Assembly: GCF_050947335.1 (NCBI RefSeq)
Contig: NW_027473315.1
Coordinates: 62,001 to 126,000, forward strand
DNA from: Megachile rotundata
Taxonomy: Eukaryota; Arthropoda; Insecta; Hymenoptera; Megachilidae
Direction of reading: 5' to 3'
Length of the DNA stretch: 64,000 nucleotides
Below the pieces are notes generated by a model. The model had not been told where the DNA came from, searched no databases, and saw only the letters and a program-made list of their open reading frames with translations. Positions 53,331 to 64,000 of this stretch are shown here, piece by piece (the first letter of the stretch is position 1; every line of letters starts with the position of its first letter). Made by a program: the position numbers and the translations under genes.

Positions 53331-54321
53331 TGATTGTATTATTGTGATTGTATGATTGTGATTGTATGATTGTGATTGTATGATTGTGAATGTATGATTG
53401 TGATTGTATGATTGTGATTGTATGACTGTGATTGTATGATTGTTTTTGTATGATTGTGATTGTATAGTAGTAATTGTATGATTGTCTTCGTATGATTGTG
53501 ATCGTATGATTGTGATTGTATGATTGTGATTGTATGATTGTGATTGTATGATTGTGATTGTATCATTGTGATTGTTTGATTGTGATCATATGATTGTTAT
53601 TGTATGATTGTGATTGTATGATTGTGATTGCATGATTGTGATTGTATCATTGTTTTTGTATGATTGTGATTGTATGATTGCGATTGTGTGATTGTGATTG
53701 TATGATTGTGATTGTATAGTAGTAATTGTATGATTGTCATCGTATGATTGTGTTTGTATGATTGTTTTTGTATGATTGTGATTGTATAGTAGTAATTGTA
53801 TGATTGTCTTCGTATGATTGTGATCGTATGATTGTGATTGTATGATTGTGATTGCATGATTGTGATTGTATCATTGTTTTTGTATGATTGTGATTGTATG
53901 ATTGCGATTGTGTGATTGTGATTGTATGATTGTGATTGTATGATTGTGATTGTATGATTGAGATTGTATGATTGTGATTGTATTATTGTGATTGTATGTT
54001 TGTGAATGTATGACTGTGATTGTATGATTGTGAATGTGTGATTGTGATTGTATGATTGTTTTTGTATGATTGTGATTGTATAGTAGTAATTGTATGATTG
54101 TCATCGTATGATTGTGTTTGTATGATTGTTTTTGTATGATTGTGATTGTATAGTAGTAATTGTATGATTGTCTTCGTATGATTGTGATCGTATGATTGTG
54201 ATTGTATGATTGTGATTGCATGATTGTGATTGTATCATTGTTTTTGTATGATTGTGATTGTATGATTGCGATTGTGTGATTGTGATTGTATGATTGTGAT
54301 TGTATGATTGTGATTGTATGA
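53331..54321 (+). repeat. Mosaic segment with alpha blocks 364 bp apart
   Basis: It contains a first relative of the 308-bp repeat (about 53,314-53,620, epsilon at 53,562). Two blocks with the TCATCG/TCTTCG alpha pair follow (TAGTAG at 53,717 and 54,081, offset 364 bp, 26 units), each followed by a beta start with TATCATTGTTTTTG. Confidence 0.72.
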
Positions 54322-54937
54322 TTGAGATTGTATGATTGTGATTGTATTATTGTGATTGTATGATTGTGATTGTATGATTGTGATTGTATGATTGTGAATG
54401 TATGATTGTGATTGTATGATTGTGATTGTATGACTGTGATTGTATGATTGTTTTTGTATGATTGTGATTGTATAGTAGTAATTGTATGATTGTCTTCGTA
54501 TGATTGTGATCGTATGATTGTGATTGTATGATTGTGATTGTATGATTGTGATTGTATGATTGTGATTGTATCATTGTGATTGTTTGATTGTGATCATATG
54601 ATTGTTATTGTATGATTGTGATTGTATGATTGAGATTGTATGATTGTGATTGTATTATTGTGATTGTATGATTGTGATTGTATGATTGTGATTGTATGAT
54701 TGTGAATGTATGATTGTGATTGTATGATTGTGATTGTATGACTGTGATTGTATGATTGTTTTTGTATGATTGTGATTGTATAGTAGTAATTGTATGATTG
54801 TCTTCGTATGATTGTGATCGTATGATTGTGATTGTATGATTGTGATTGTATGATTGTGATTGTATGATTGTGATTGTATCATTGTGATTGTTTGATTGTG
54901 ATCATATGATTGTTATTGTATGATTGTGATTGTATGA
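54322..54937 (+). repeat. 308-bp tandem pair
   Basis: Two consecutive copies of a 22-unit block (54,322-54,629 and 54,630-54,937). The order is GAGATTG, ATTATTG, AATG, ATGACTG, TTTTTGT, TAGTAG, TCTTCG, GATCG, then epsilon followed by GTTATTG. A third copy about 1,008 bp to the left ends with the epsilon at 53,562. An extra epsilon plus GTTATTG follows after 70 bp (54,948). Confidence 0.85.
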
Positions 54938-55185
54938 TTGTGATTGTATCATTGTGATTGTTTGATTGTGATCATATGATTGTTATTGTATGATTGTGAT
55001 TGTATGATTGTGAATGTATGATTGTGATTGTATGATTGTGAATGTATGATTGTGATTGTATGATTGTGATTGTATGATTGTGATTGCATGATTGTGATTG
55101 AATGATTGTGATTGTATGATTGTGATTGTACGATTGTGATTGTATGATTGCGATATTATGATTGTGATTGTATGATTGCGATATT
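54938..55185 (+). repeat. Short bridge with doubled GCGATATT
   Basis: About 18 units: epsilon at 54,948, two AATG units, a gamma cassette ending in GCGATATT (about 55,154) and a second GCGATATT two units later. The next gamma-like block begins right after it, so this is a visible junction. Confidence 0.7.
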
Positions 55186-57131
55186 ATGATTGTGATTGCA
55201 TGATTGTGATTGAATGATTGTGATTGTATGATTGTGATTGTACGATTGTGATTGTATGATTGCGATAGTATGATTGTGATTCTATGATTGTGATTGTATG
55301 ATTGTGAATGTATGATTGTGATTGTATGATTGAGATTGTATGATTGTGATTGTATAATTGTTTTTGTATGATTGTGATTGTATAGTAGTAATTGTATGAT
55401 TGTCATCGTATGATTGTGATTGTATGATTGTTTTCGTATGATTGTGATTGTATAGTAGTAATTGTATGATTGTCTTCGTATGATTGTGATCGTATGATTG
55501 TGATTGTATGATTGTGATTGTATGATTGTGATTGTATGATTTGAATTGTATGATTTGAATTGTATGATTGCGATTGTATCATTGTTTGTGTATGATTGTG
55601 ATTGTATGATTGTGATTGTATGATTGTGATTGTATGATTGTGATTGTATGATTGTGATTGTATGATTGTGATTGTATGATTGTGATTGTATGATTGTGAT
55701 TGTATGATTGTGATTGTATGATTGTGATTGTATGATTGTGATTGCATGATTGTGATTGAATGATTGTGATTGTATAATTGTGATTGTACGATTGCGATAG
55801 TATGATTGTGATTGTATGATTGTGATTGTATGATTGTGATTGTATGATTGAGATTGTATGATTGTGATTGTATTATTGTGATTGTATGATTGTGATTGTA
55901 TGATTGTGATTGTATGATTGTGATTGTATGATTGTGAATGTATGATTGTGATTGTATGATTGTGATTGTATGATTGTGATTGCATGATTGTGATTGTATG
56001 ATTGAGATTGTATGATTGTGATTGTATTATTGTGATTGTATGATTGTGAATGTATGATTGTGATTGTATGATTGTGATTGTATGACTGTGATTGTATGAT
56101 TGTTTTTGTATGATTGTGATTGTATAGTAGTAATTGTATGATTGTCTTCGTATGATTGTGATCGTATGATTGTGATTGTATGATTGTGATTGTATGATTG
56201 TGATTGTATCATTGTTTTTGTATGATTGTGATTGTATGATTGCGATTGTGTGATTGTGATTGTATGATTGGGATGGTATGATTGTGATTGTATGATTGTG
56301 ATTGTATGATTGTGATTGTATGATTGTGATTGCATGATTGTGATTGCATGATTGTGATTGTATCAATGTTTTTGTATGATTGTGATTGTATGATTGCGAT
56401 TGTGTGATTGTGTTTGTATGATTGTGATTGTATGATTGTAATTGTATGATTGAGATTGTATGATTGTTATTGTATTATTGTGATTGTATGATTGTGATTG
56501 TATGATTGTGATTGTATGATTGTGAATGTATGATTGTGATTGTATGATTGTGATTGTATGATTGTGATTGTATGATTGTGATTGTATGATTGTGATTGTA
56601 TCATTGTTTTTGTATGATTTTGATTGTATGATTGCGATTGTGTGATGGTGATTGTATGATTGGGATGGTATGATTGTGATTGTATGATTGTGATTGTATG
56701 ATTGTGATTCTTTGATTGTGATTGTATGATTGTGTATGTATGATTGTGATTGTATGATTGTGATTGTATGATTGTGATTGTATGATTGTGATTGTACGAT
56801 TGTGAATGTATGATTGTGATTGTATGATTGTGATTGTATGATTGTGATTGTATGATTGTGATCATATGGTTCTGATTGTTCGATTGCGATTGTACGATTG
56901 TGATTACATGATTGTGATTGCATGATTGTTTTTGTATGATTGTGATTCTATGATTGTGATTTTATGATTGTGCCTGTATGATTGTGATGGTATGATTGTG
57001 ATTGTATGATTGCGATTGTATGATTGCAATTTTATGAGTGTGATTATATGATTATGATTGTATGACTGTGATTGTATGATTGTGATTGTATGATTGTTTT
57101 TGTATGATTGTGATTGTATGATTGTGATTGT
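55186..57131 (+). repeat. 1,946-bp tandem duplication, left copy
   Basis: A 139-unit period. It includes gamma, an alpha pair near 55,355-55,480, delta (55,536), a ten-unit consensus run, ATCAATG near 56,362, GTGATGGTGATTG near 56,642, GATTCTTTG near 56,707, GTGTATG near 56,732 and a headless zeta at 56,852. Most of it (about 55.2-56.4 kb) is also related to 43.2-44.5 kb in Q. Confidence 0.83.
56852..57075 (+). repeat. Zeta module, headless
   Basis: GATCAT unit through the right extension, at offset 13,917 from 42,935. It lies between the two copies of the 1,946-bp block and is not repeated after the second. Confidence 0.87.
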
Positions 57132-58760
57132 ATGATTGTGATTGCATGATTGTGATTGAATGATTGTGATTGTATGATTGTGATTGTACGATTGTGATTG
57201 TATGATTGCGATAGTATGATTGTGATTCTATGATTGTGATTGTATGATTGTGAATGTATGATTGTGATTGTATGATTGAGATTGTATGATTGTGATTGTA
57301 TAATTGTTTTTGTATGATTGTGATTGTATAGTAGTAATTGTATGATTGTCATCGTATGATTGTGATTGTATGATTGTTTTCGTATGATTGTGATTGTATA
57401 GTAGTAATTGTATGATTGTCTTCGTATGATTGTGATCGTATGATTGTGATTGTATGATTGTGATTGTATGATTGTGATTGTATGATTTGAATTGTATGAT
57501 TTGAATTGTATGATTGCGATTGTATCATTGTTTGTGTATGATTGTGATTGTATGATTGTGATTGTATGATTGTGATTGTATGATTGTGATTGTATGATTG
57601 TGATTGTATGATTGTGATTGTATGATTGTGATTGTATGATTGTGATTGTATGATTGTGATTGTATGATTGTGATTGTATGATTGTGATTGCATGATTGTG
57701 ATTGAATGATTGTGATTGTATAATTGTGATTGTACGATTGCGATAGTATGATTGTGATTGTATGATTGTGATTGTATGATTGTGATTGTATGATTGAGAT
57801 TGTATGATTGTGATTGTATTATTGTGATTGTATGATTGTGATTGTATGATTGTGATTGTATGATTGTGATTGTATGATTGTGAATGTATGATTGTGATTG
57901 TATGATTGTGATTGTATGATTGTGATTGCATGATTGTGATTGTATGATTGAGATTGTATGATTGTGATTGTATTATTGTGATTGTATGATTGTGAATGTA
58001 TGATTGTGATTGTATGATTGTGATTGTATGACTGTGATTGTATGATTGTTTTTGTATGATTGTGATTGTATAGTAGTAATTGTATGATTGTCTTCGTATG
58101 ATTGTGATCGTATGATTGTGATTGTATGATTGTGATTGTATGATTGTGATTGTATCATTGTTTTTGTATGATTGTGATTGTATGATTGCGATTGTGTGAT
58201 TGTGATTGTATGATTGGGATGGTATGATTGTGATTGTATGATTGTGATTGTATGATTGTGATTGTATGATTGTGATTGCATGATTGTGATTGCATGATTG
58301 TGATTGTATCAATGTTTTTGTATGATTGTGATTGTATGATTGCGATTGTGTGATTGTGTTTGTATGATTGTGATTGTATGATTGTAATTGTATGATTGAG
58401 ATTGTATGATTGTTATTGTATTATTGTGATTGTATGATTGTGATTGTATGATTGTGATTGTATGATTGTGAATGTATGATTGTGATTGTATGATTGTGAT
58501 TGTATGATTGTGATTGTATGATTGTGATTGTATGATTGTGATTGTATGATTGTGATTGTATCATTGTTTTTGTATGATTTTGATTGTATGATTGCGATTG
58601 TGTGATGGTGATTGTATGATTGGGATGGTATGATTGTGATTGTATGATTGTGATTGTATGATTGTGATTCTTTGATTGTGATTGTATGATTGTGTATGTA
58701 TGATTGTGATTGTATGATTGTGATTGTATGATTGTGATTGTATGATTGTTTTTGTATGAT
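57132..58760 (+). repeat. 1,946-bp tandem duplication, right copy
   Basis: It repeats the left copy at offset 1,946 until about 58,470, where one extra consensus unit raises the offset to 1,960. Rare variants are matched (delta 57,482; ATCAATG near 58,309; GATTCTTTG near 58,668; GTGTATG at 58,692). It ends near 58,750, where TTTTTGT replaces the ACGATTGTGAATG of the left copy. Confidence 0.83.
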
Positions 58761-61700
58761 TGTGATTGTATAGTAGTAATTGTATGATTGTCATCGTATG
58801 ATTGTGATTGTATGATTGCTTTTGTATGATTGTGATTGTATAGTAGTAATTGTATGATTGCTTTTGTATGATTGTGATTGTATAGTAGTAATTGTATGAT
58901 TGTCATCGTATGATTGTGTTTGTATGATTGTTTTTGTATGATTGTGATTGTATAGTAGTAATTGTATGATTGTCTTCGTATGATTGTGATCGTATGATTG
59001 TGATTGTATGATTGTGATTGCATGATTGTGATTGTATCATTGTTTTTGTATGATTGTGATTGTATGATTGCGATTGTGTGATTGTGATTGTATGATTGTG
59101 ATTGTATGATTGTGGTTGAATGATTGAGATTGTATGATTGTGATTGTATTATTGTGATTGTATGATTGTGATTGTATGATTGTGATTGTATGATTGTGAA
59201 TGTATGATTGTGATTGTATGATTGTGGTTGTATGACTGTGATTGTATGATTGTTTTTGTATGATTGTGATTGTATAGTAGTAATTGTATGATTGTCTTCG
59301 TATGATTGTGATCGTATGATTGTGATTGTATGATTGTGATTGTATGATTGTGATTGCATGATTGTGATTGTATGATTGTGATTGTATGATTGTGATTGTA
59401 TGATTGTGATTGTACGATTGTGATTGTACGATTGTGATTGTATGATTGTGATTGTATGATTGTGATTGTATGATTGTGATTGTATGATTGTGATTGTATG
59501 ATTGAGATTGTATGATTATGATTGTATTATTGTGATTGTATGATTGTGATTGTATGATTGTGATTGTATGATTGTGAATGTATGATTGTGATTGTATGAT
59601 TGTGATTGTATGATTGTGATTGTATGATTGTTTTTGTGTGATTGTGATTGTATAGTAGTAATTGTATGATTGTCATCGTATGATTGTGATTGTATGATTG
59701 TTTTCGTATGATTGTGATTGTATAGTAGTAATTGTATGATTGTCTTCGTATGATTGTGATCGTATGATTGTGATTGTATGATTGTGATTGTATGATTGTG
59801 ATTGTATGATTGTGATTGTATGATTTGAATTGTATGATTGCGATTGTATCATTGTTTGTGTATGATTGTGATTGTATGATTGTGATTGTATGATTGTGAT
59901 TGCATGAGTGTGATTGAATGATTGCGATTGTATAATTGTGATTGTACGATTGTGATTGTACGATTGCGATCGTACGATTGTGATTGTATGATTGTGATTG
60001 TATGATTGTGATTGTATGATTGTGATTGTATGATTGTGATTGTATGATTGTGATTGTATGATTGTGACTGTATGATTGTGATTGTATGATTGAGATCGTA
60101 TGATTGTGATTGTATTATTGTGATTGTATGATTGTGATTGTATGATTGTGATTGTATGATTGTGAATGTATGATTGTGATTGAATGATTGTGATTGTATT
60201 ATTGTGATTGTATGATTGTGATTGTATGATTGTGCTTGTATCATTGTTTTTGTATGATTGTGATTGTATGATTGCGATTGTGTGATTGTGATTGTATGAT
60301 TGGGATGGTATGATTGTGATTGTATGATTGTGATTGTATGATTGTGATTGTATGATTGTGATTGTATGGTTGTGATTGTATGATTGTGATTGTATGATTG
60401 TGATTGTATGATTGTGATTGTATGATTGAGATTGTATGATTGTGATTGTATCATTGTTTTTGTATGATTGTGATTGTACGATTGCGATTGTGTGATTGTG
60501 ATTGTATGATTGGGATGGTATGATTGTGATTGTATGATTGTGATTGTATGATTGTGATTGTATGATTGTGATTGTATGATTGTGATTGCATGATTGTGAT
60601 TGAATGATTGTGATTGTATAATTGTGATTGTACGATTGTGATTGTACGATTGCGATAGTATGATTGTGATTGTATGATTGGGATTGTATGATTGTGATTG
60701 TATGATTGTGATTGTATGATTGTGATTGTATGATTGTGATTGTATGATTGTGATTGTATGATTGAGATTGTATGATTGTGATTGTATTATTGTGATTGTA
60801 TGATTGTGATTGTATGATTGTGATTGTATGATTGTGAATGTATGATTGTGATTGTATGATTGTGATTGTATTATTGTGATTGTATGATTGTGATTGTATG
60901 ATTGTGATTGTATGATTGTGCTTGTATCATTGTTTTTGTATGATTGTGATTGTATGATTGCGATTGTGTGATTGTGATTGTATGATTGGGATGGTATGAT
61001 TGTGATTGTATGATTGTGATTGCATGATTGTGATTGTATGATTGTGATTATATGATTGTGATTGTATGATTGTGATTGTATGATTGTGATTGTATGATTG
61101 TGATTGTATGGTTGTGATTGTATGATTGTGATTGTTTGATTGTGATTGTATGATTGTGATTGTATGATTGAGATTGTATGATTGTGATTGTATTATTGTG
61201 ATTGTATGATTGTGAATGTATGATTGTGATTGTATGATTGTGATTGTATGACTGTGATTGTATGATCGTTTTTGTATGATTGTGATTGTATAGTAGTAAT
61301 TGTATGATTGCCTTCGTATGATTGTGATCGTATGATTGTGATTGTATGATTGCGATTGTATCATTGTTTTTGTATGATTGTGATTGTATGATTGCGATTG
61401 TGTGATTGTGATTGTATGATTGGGATGGTATGATTGTTATTGTATTATTGTGATTGTATGATTGTGATTGTATGATTGTGAATGTATGATTGTGATTGTA
61501 TGATTGTGATTGTATGACTGTGATTGTATGATTATTTTTGTATGATTGTGATTGTATAGTAGTAATTGTATGATTGTCTTCGTATGATTGTGATCGTATG
61601 ATTGTGATTGTATGATTGTGATTGTATGATTGTGATTGTATCATTGTTTTTGTATGATTTTGATTGTATGATTGCGATTGTGTGATTGTGATTGTATGAT

Positions 61701-64000
61701 TGGGATGGTATGATTGTGATTGTATGATTGTGATTGTATGATTGTGATTGCATGATTGTGATTGTATGATTGTGATTGTATGATTGTGATTGTATGATTG
61801 TGATTGCATGATTGTGATTGAATGATTGTGATTGTATGATTGTGATTGTACGATTGTGATTGTATGATTGCGATAGTATGATTGTGATTGTATGATTGTG
61901 TTTGTATGATTGTGATTGTATGATTGTGATTTTATGATTGTGATTGTATGATTGCGATTGTATGATTGAGATTGTATGATTATGATTGTATTATTGTGAT
62001 TGTATGATTGTGATTGTATGATTGTGATTGTATGATTGTGAATGTATGATTGTGATTGTATGATTGTGATTCTATGATTGTGATTCTATGATTGTTTTTG
62101 TATGATTGTGATTGTATAGTAGTAATTGTATGATTGTCATCGTATGATTGTGATTGTATGATTGTTTTCGTATGATTGTGATTGTATAGTAGTAATTGTA
62201 TGATTGTCTTCGTATGATTGTGATCGTATGATTGTGATTGTATGATTGTGATTGTATGATTGTGATTGTATGATTTGAATTGTATGATTTGAATTGTATG
62301 ATTGCGATTGTATCATTGTTTGTGTATGATTGTGATTGTATGATTGTGATTGTATGATTGTGATTGTATGATTGTGATTGTATAATTGTGATTGTATGAT
62401 TGTGATTGTATGATTGTGATTGTATGATTGTGATTGCATGATTGTGATTGAATGATTGTGATTGTATAATTGTGATTGTACGATTGTGATTGTACGATTG
62501 CGATAGTATGATTGCGATTGTATGATTGCGATTGTATGATTGCGATTGTATGATTGTGATTGTATGATTGTGATTGTATGATTGTGATTGTATGATTGTG
62601 ATTGTATGATTGTGATTGTATGATTGTGATTGTATGATTGCGATTGTATGATTGAGATTGTATGATTGTGATTGTATGATTGTGATTGTATGATTGTGAT
62701 TGTATGATTGTGATTGCATGATTGTGATTGCATGACTGTGATTGTATGATTGTGATTGTATGATTGTGATTGTATGATTGCGATTGCATGATTGTGATTG
62801 TATGATTGTGATTGTATGATTGTGATTGTATGATTGTGATTGTATGATTGTGATTGTATGGTTGTGATTGTATGATTGTGATTGTATGATTGTGATTGTA
62901 TGATTGTGATTGTATGATTGTGATTGTATGGTTGTGATTGTATGATTGTGATTGTATGATTGTGATTGTATGATTGTGATTGTATGATTGAGATTGTATG
63001 ATTGTGATTGTATTATTGTGATTCTATGATTGTCAATGTATGATTGTGATTGTATGATTGTGATTGTATGACTGTGATTGTATGATTGTTTTTGTATGAT
63101 TGTGATTGTATAGTAGAAACTGTATGATTGTCTTCGTATGATTGTGATCGTATGATTGTGATTGTATGATTGTGATTGTATGATTGTGATTGTATCATTG
63201 TTTTTGTATGATTGTGATTGTATGATTGCGATTGTGTGATTGTGATTGTATGATTGGGATAGTATGATTGTGATTGTATGATTGTGATTGTATGATTGTG
63301 ATTGTATGATTGTGATTGCATGATTGTGATTGCATGATTGTGATTGTATCAATGTTTTTGTATGATTGTGATTGTATGATTGCGATTGTGTGATTGTGAT
63401 TGTATGATTGTGATTGTATGATTGTGATTGTATGATTGAGATTGTATGATTGTTATTGTATTATTGTGATTGTATGATTGCGATCGTATGATTGTGATTG
63501 TATGATTGTGATTGTATGATTGTGATTGTATGATTGTGATTGTATGATTGTGATTGTATGATTTTGATTGTATGATTGCGATTGTGTGATTGTGATTGTA
63601 TGATTGGGATGGTATGATTGTGATTGTATGATTGTGATTGTATGATTGTGATTGCATGATTGTGATTGTATGATTGTGATTGTATGATTGTGATTGTATG
63701 ATTGTGATTGCATGATTGTGATTGAATGATTGTGATTGTATGATTGTGATTGTACGATTGTGATTGTATGATTGCGATAGTATGATTGTGATTGTATGAT
63801 TGTGTTTGTATGATTGTGATTGTATGATTGTGATTGTATGATTGTGATTGTATGATTGTGATTGTATGATTGCGATTGTATGATTGAGATTGTATGATTG
63901 TGATTGTATTATTGTGATTGTATGATTGTGATTCTTTGATTGTGATTGTATGATTGTGAATGTATGATTGTGATTGTATGATTGTGATTGTATGATTGTT
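58761..64000 (+). repeat. Terminal mosaic segment
   Basis: About 374 units without a clean large duplication. Alpha cassettes lie near 58,745-58,970 (two TAGTAG units only 42 bp apart), 59,250, 59,640-59,740, 61,270, 61,540, 62,100-62,210 and 63,110. Delta is at 59,820 and 62,270. TATAATTG units next to ACGATTG doublets (near 59,930, 60,620 and 62,466) are commoner here than elsewhere, and GCGATTG units come in threes near 62,513-62,550. Register is constant throughout. Confidence 0.75.

Larger units (their letters stand above)
1..64000 (+). repeat. 14-bp satellite array filling the window
   Basis: Every part of the window is a tandem run of the unit ATGATTGTGATTGT (reverse complement ACAATCACAATCAT), all in one orientation. 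Counting by phase gives 4,564 units of 14 bp, eight units of another length, and nine bases of a last unit at 63,992-64,000. The unit is two copies of the hexamer TGATTG plus TA. Consensus composition is A3 T7 G4 C0. Substituted units are common, and the longest run of perfect units I noticed is only 12. There is no interruption by unique sequence, mobile element or gene. Both ends of the window lie inside the array, so its true length is unknown and exceeds 64 kb. This organisation is that of eukaryotic satellite DNA; a centromeric, pericentromeric, subtelomeric or sex-chromosomal location is inference only. Confidence 0.98.

Noticed and set aside
1..64000. CRISPR array (regularly spaced repeats)
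   Set aside because: The intervals between cassettes are themselves satellite units, not unique spacers. There are no cas genes and the repeats are contiguous.
1..64000. Telomeric repeat
   Set aside because: The unit does not match TTAGGG-type or other common telomere repeats, lacks G runs, and carries abundant internal variants and higher-order blocks typical of satellites.
1..64000. G-quadruplex or Z-DNA forming array
   Set aside because: G-rich skew is present, but runs of three G occur only in isolated units such as GGGATGG and AGGG, and alternating purine-pyrimidine runs are short.
1..64000. Chemical conversion (bisulfite-type) artefact explaining the C-poor strand
   Set aside because: C is present at recurring positions in variant units in both CpG and non-CpG contexts (GATTGC, ATCATTG, ATGACTG), and shared variants track block duplications, so the C depletion is a property of the repeat.
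1..64000. tRNA, rRNA or other structured RNA genes
   Set aside because: No unique sequence exists in the window, and the C-free consensus strand cannot form the G-C stems such RNAs need.

Overview
The window is one uninterrupted satellite array. From base 1 to base 64,000 it is built from a 14-bp unit, consensus ATGATTGTGATTGT on the + strand, always in the same orientation: about 4,572 units plus a 9-base partial unit at the right edge. I see no protein gene, RNA gene, transposon, CRISPR array, telomere repeat or unique-sequence island. The many long open frames on the minus strand are a by-product of a unit that has no stop codon in any minus-strand frame. A satellite tract this long without genes points to a eukaryotic chromosome (centromeric, pericentromeric, subtelomeric or sex-chromosome heterochromatin). 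Nothing in the sequence identifies the species.

The unit reads as (TGATTG)x2 followed by TA. Its + strand has no C, so strand composition is extremely skewed. Units carrying substitutions are ordered into recurring cassettes. Named here, they are alpha (TTTTTGT / TAGTAG / TCATCG or TCTTCG), beta (ATCATTG / TGCGATTGT / GGGATGGT), gamma (GATTGC / GATTGA / ACGATTG / GCGATAG), delta (TTTGAATTG pair / TTTGTGT), epsilon (TTGATTG / TGATCAT) and zeta (AAGATGGCGCG / CATATGGTTCTG). Because these cassettes act as barcodes, higher-order structure can be read directly.

Layout, left to right. 1-1,029 is repeated at 3,935-4,963. 1,041-3,080 recurs at 19,955-21,994 and, rearranged, at about 12.4-14.2 kb. 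4,621-6,512 recurs at 24,964-27,023. 6.6-12.3 kb is a mosaic of cassettes. 14,158-18,893 is a 1,106-bp (79-unit) higher-order repeat in tandem. 23.2-24.5 kb is a 784-bp tandem duplication. 28,332-33,647 is a 2,639-bp tandem duplication. 34,645-53,330 has the order P-Q-Q'-P', where Q is a 3,164-bp tandem duplication and P' is a partial second copy of P about 12-12.8 kb away. 54,322-54,937 is a 308-bp tandem pair, and 55,186-58,760 a tandem pair of period 1,946 bp. The rest, to 64,000, is cassette mosaic.

The most striking property is register. In 64 kb only eight units deviate from 14 bp, and because several are copies of each other within duplications they reduce to about four events. Array history here looks like whole-block duplication plus substitution, with almost no indels. 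Boundaries were read by eye from shared rare variants and unit phase and should be taken as accurate to a few units unless stated otherwise. No alignment or database search was run.
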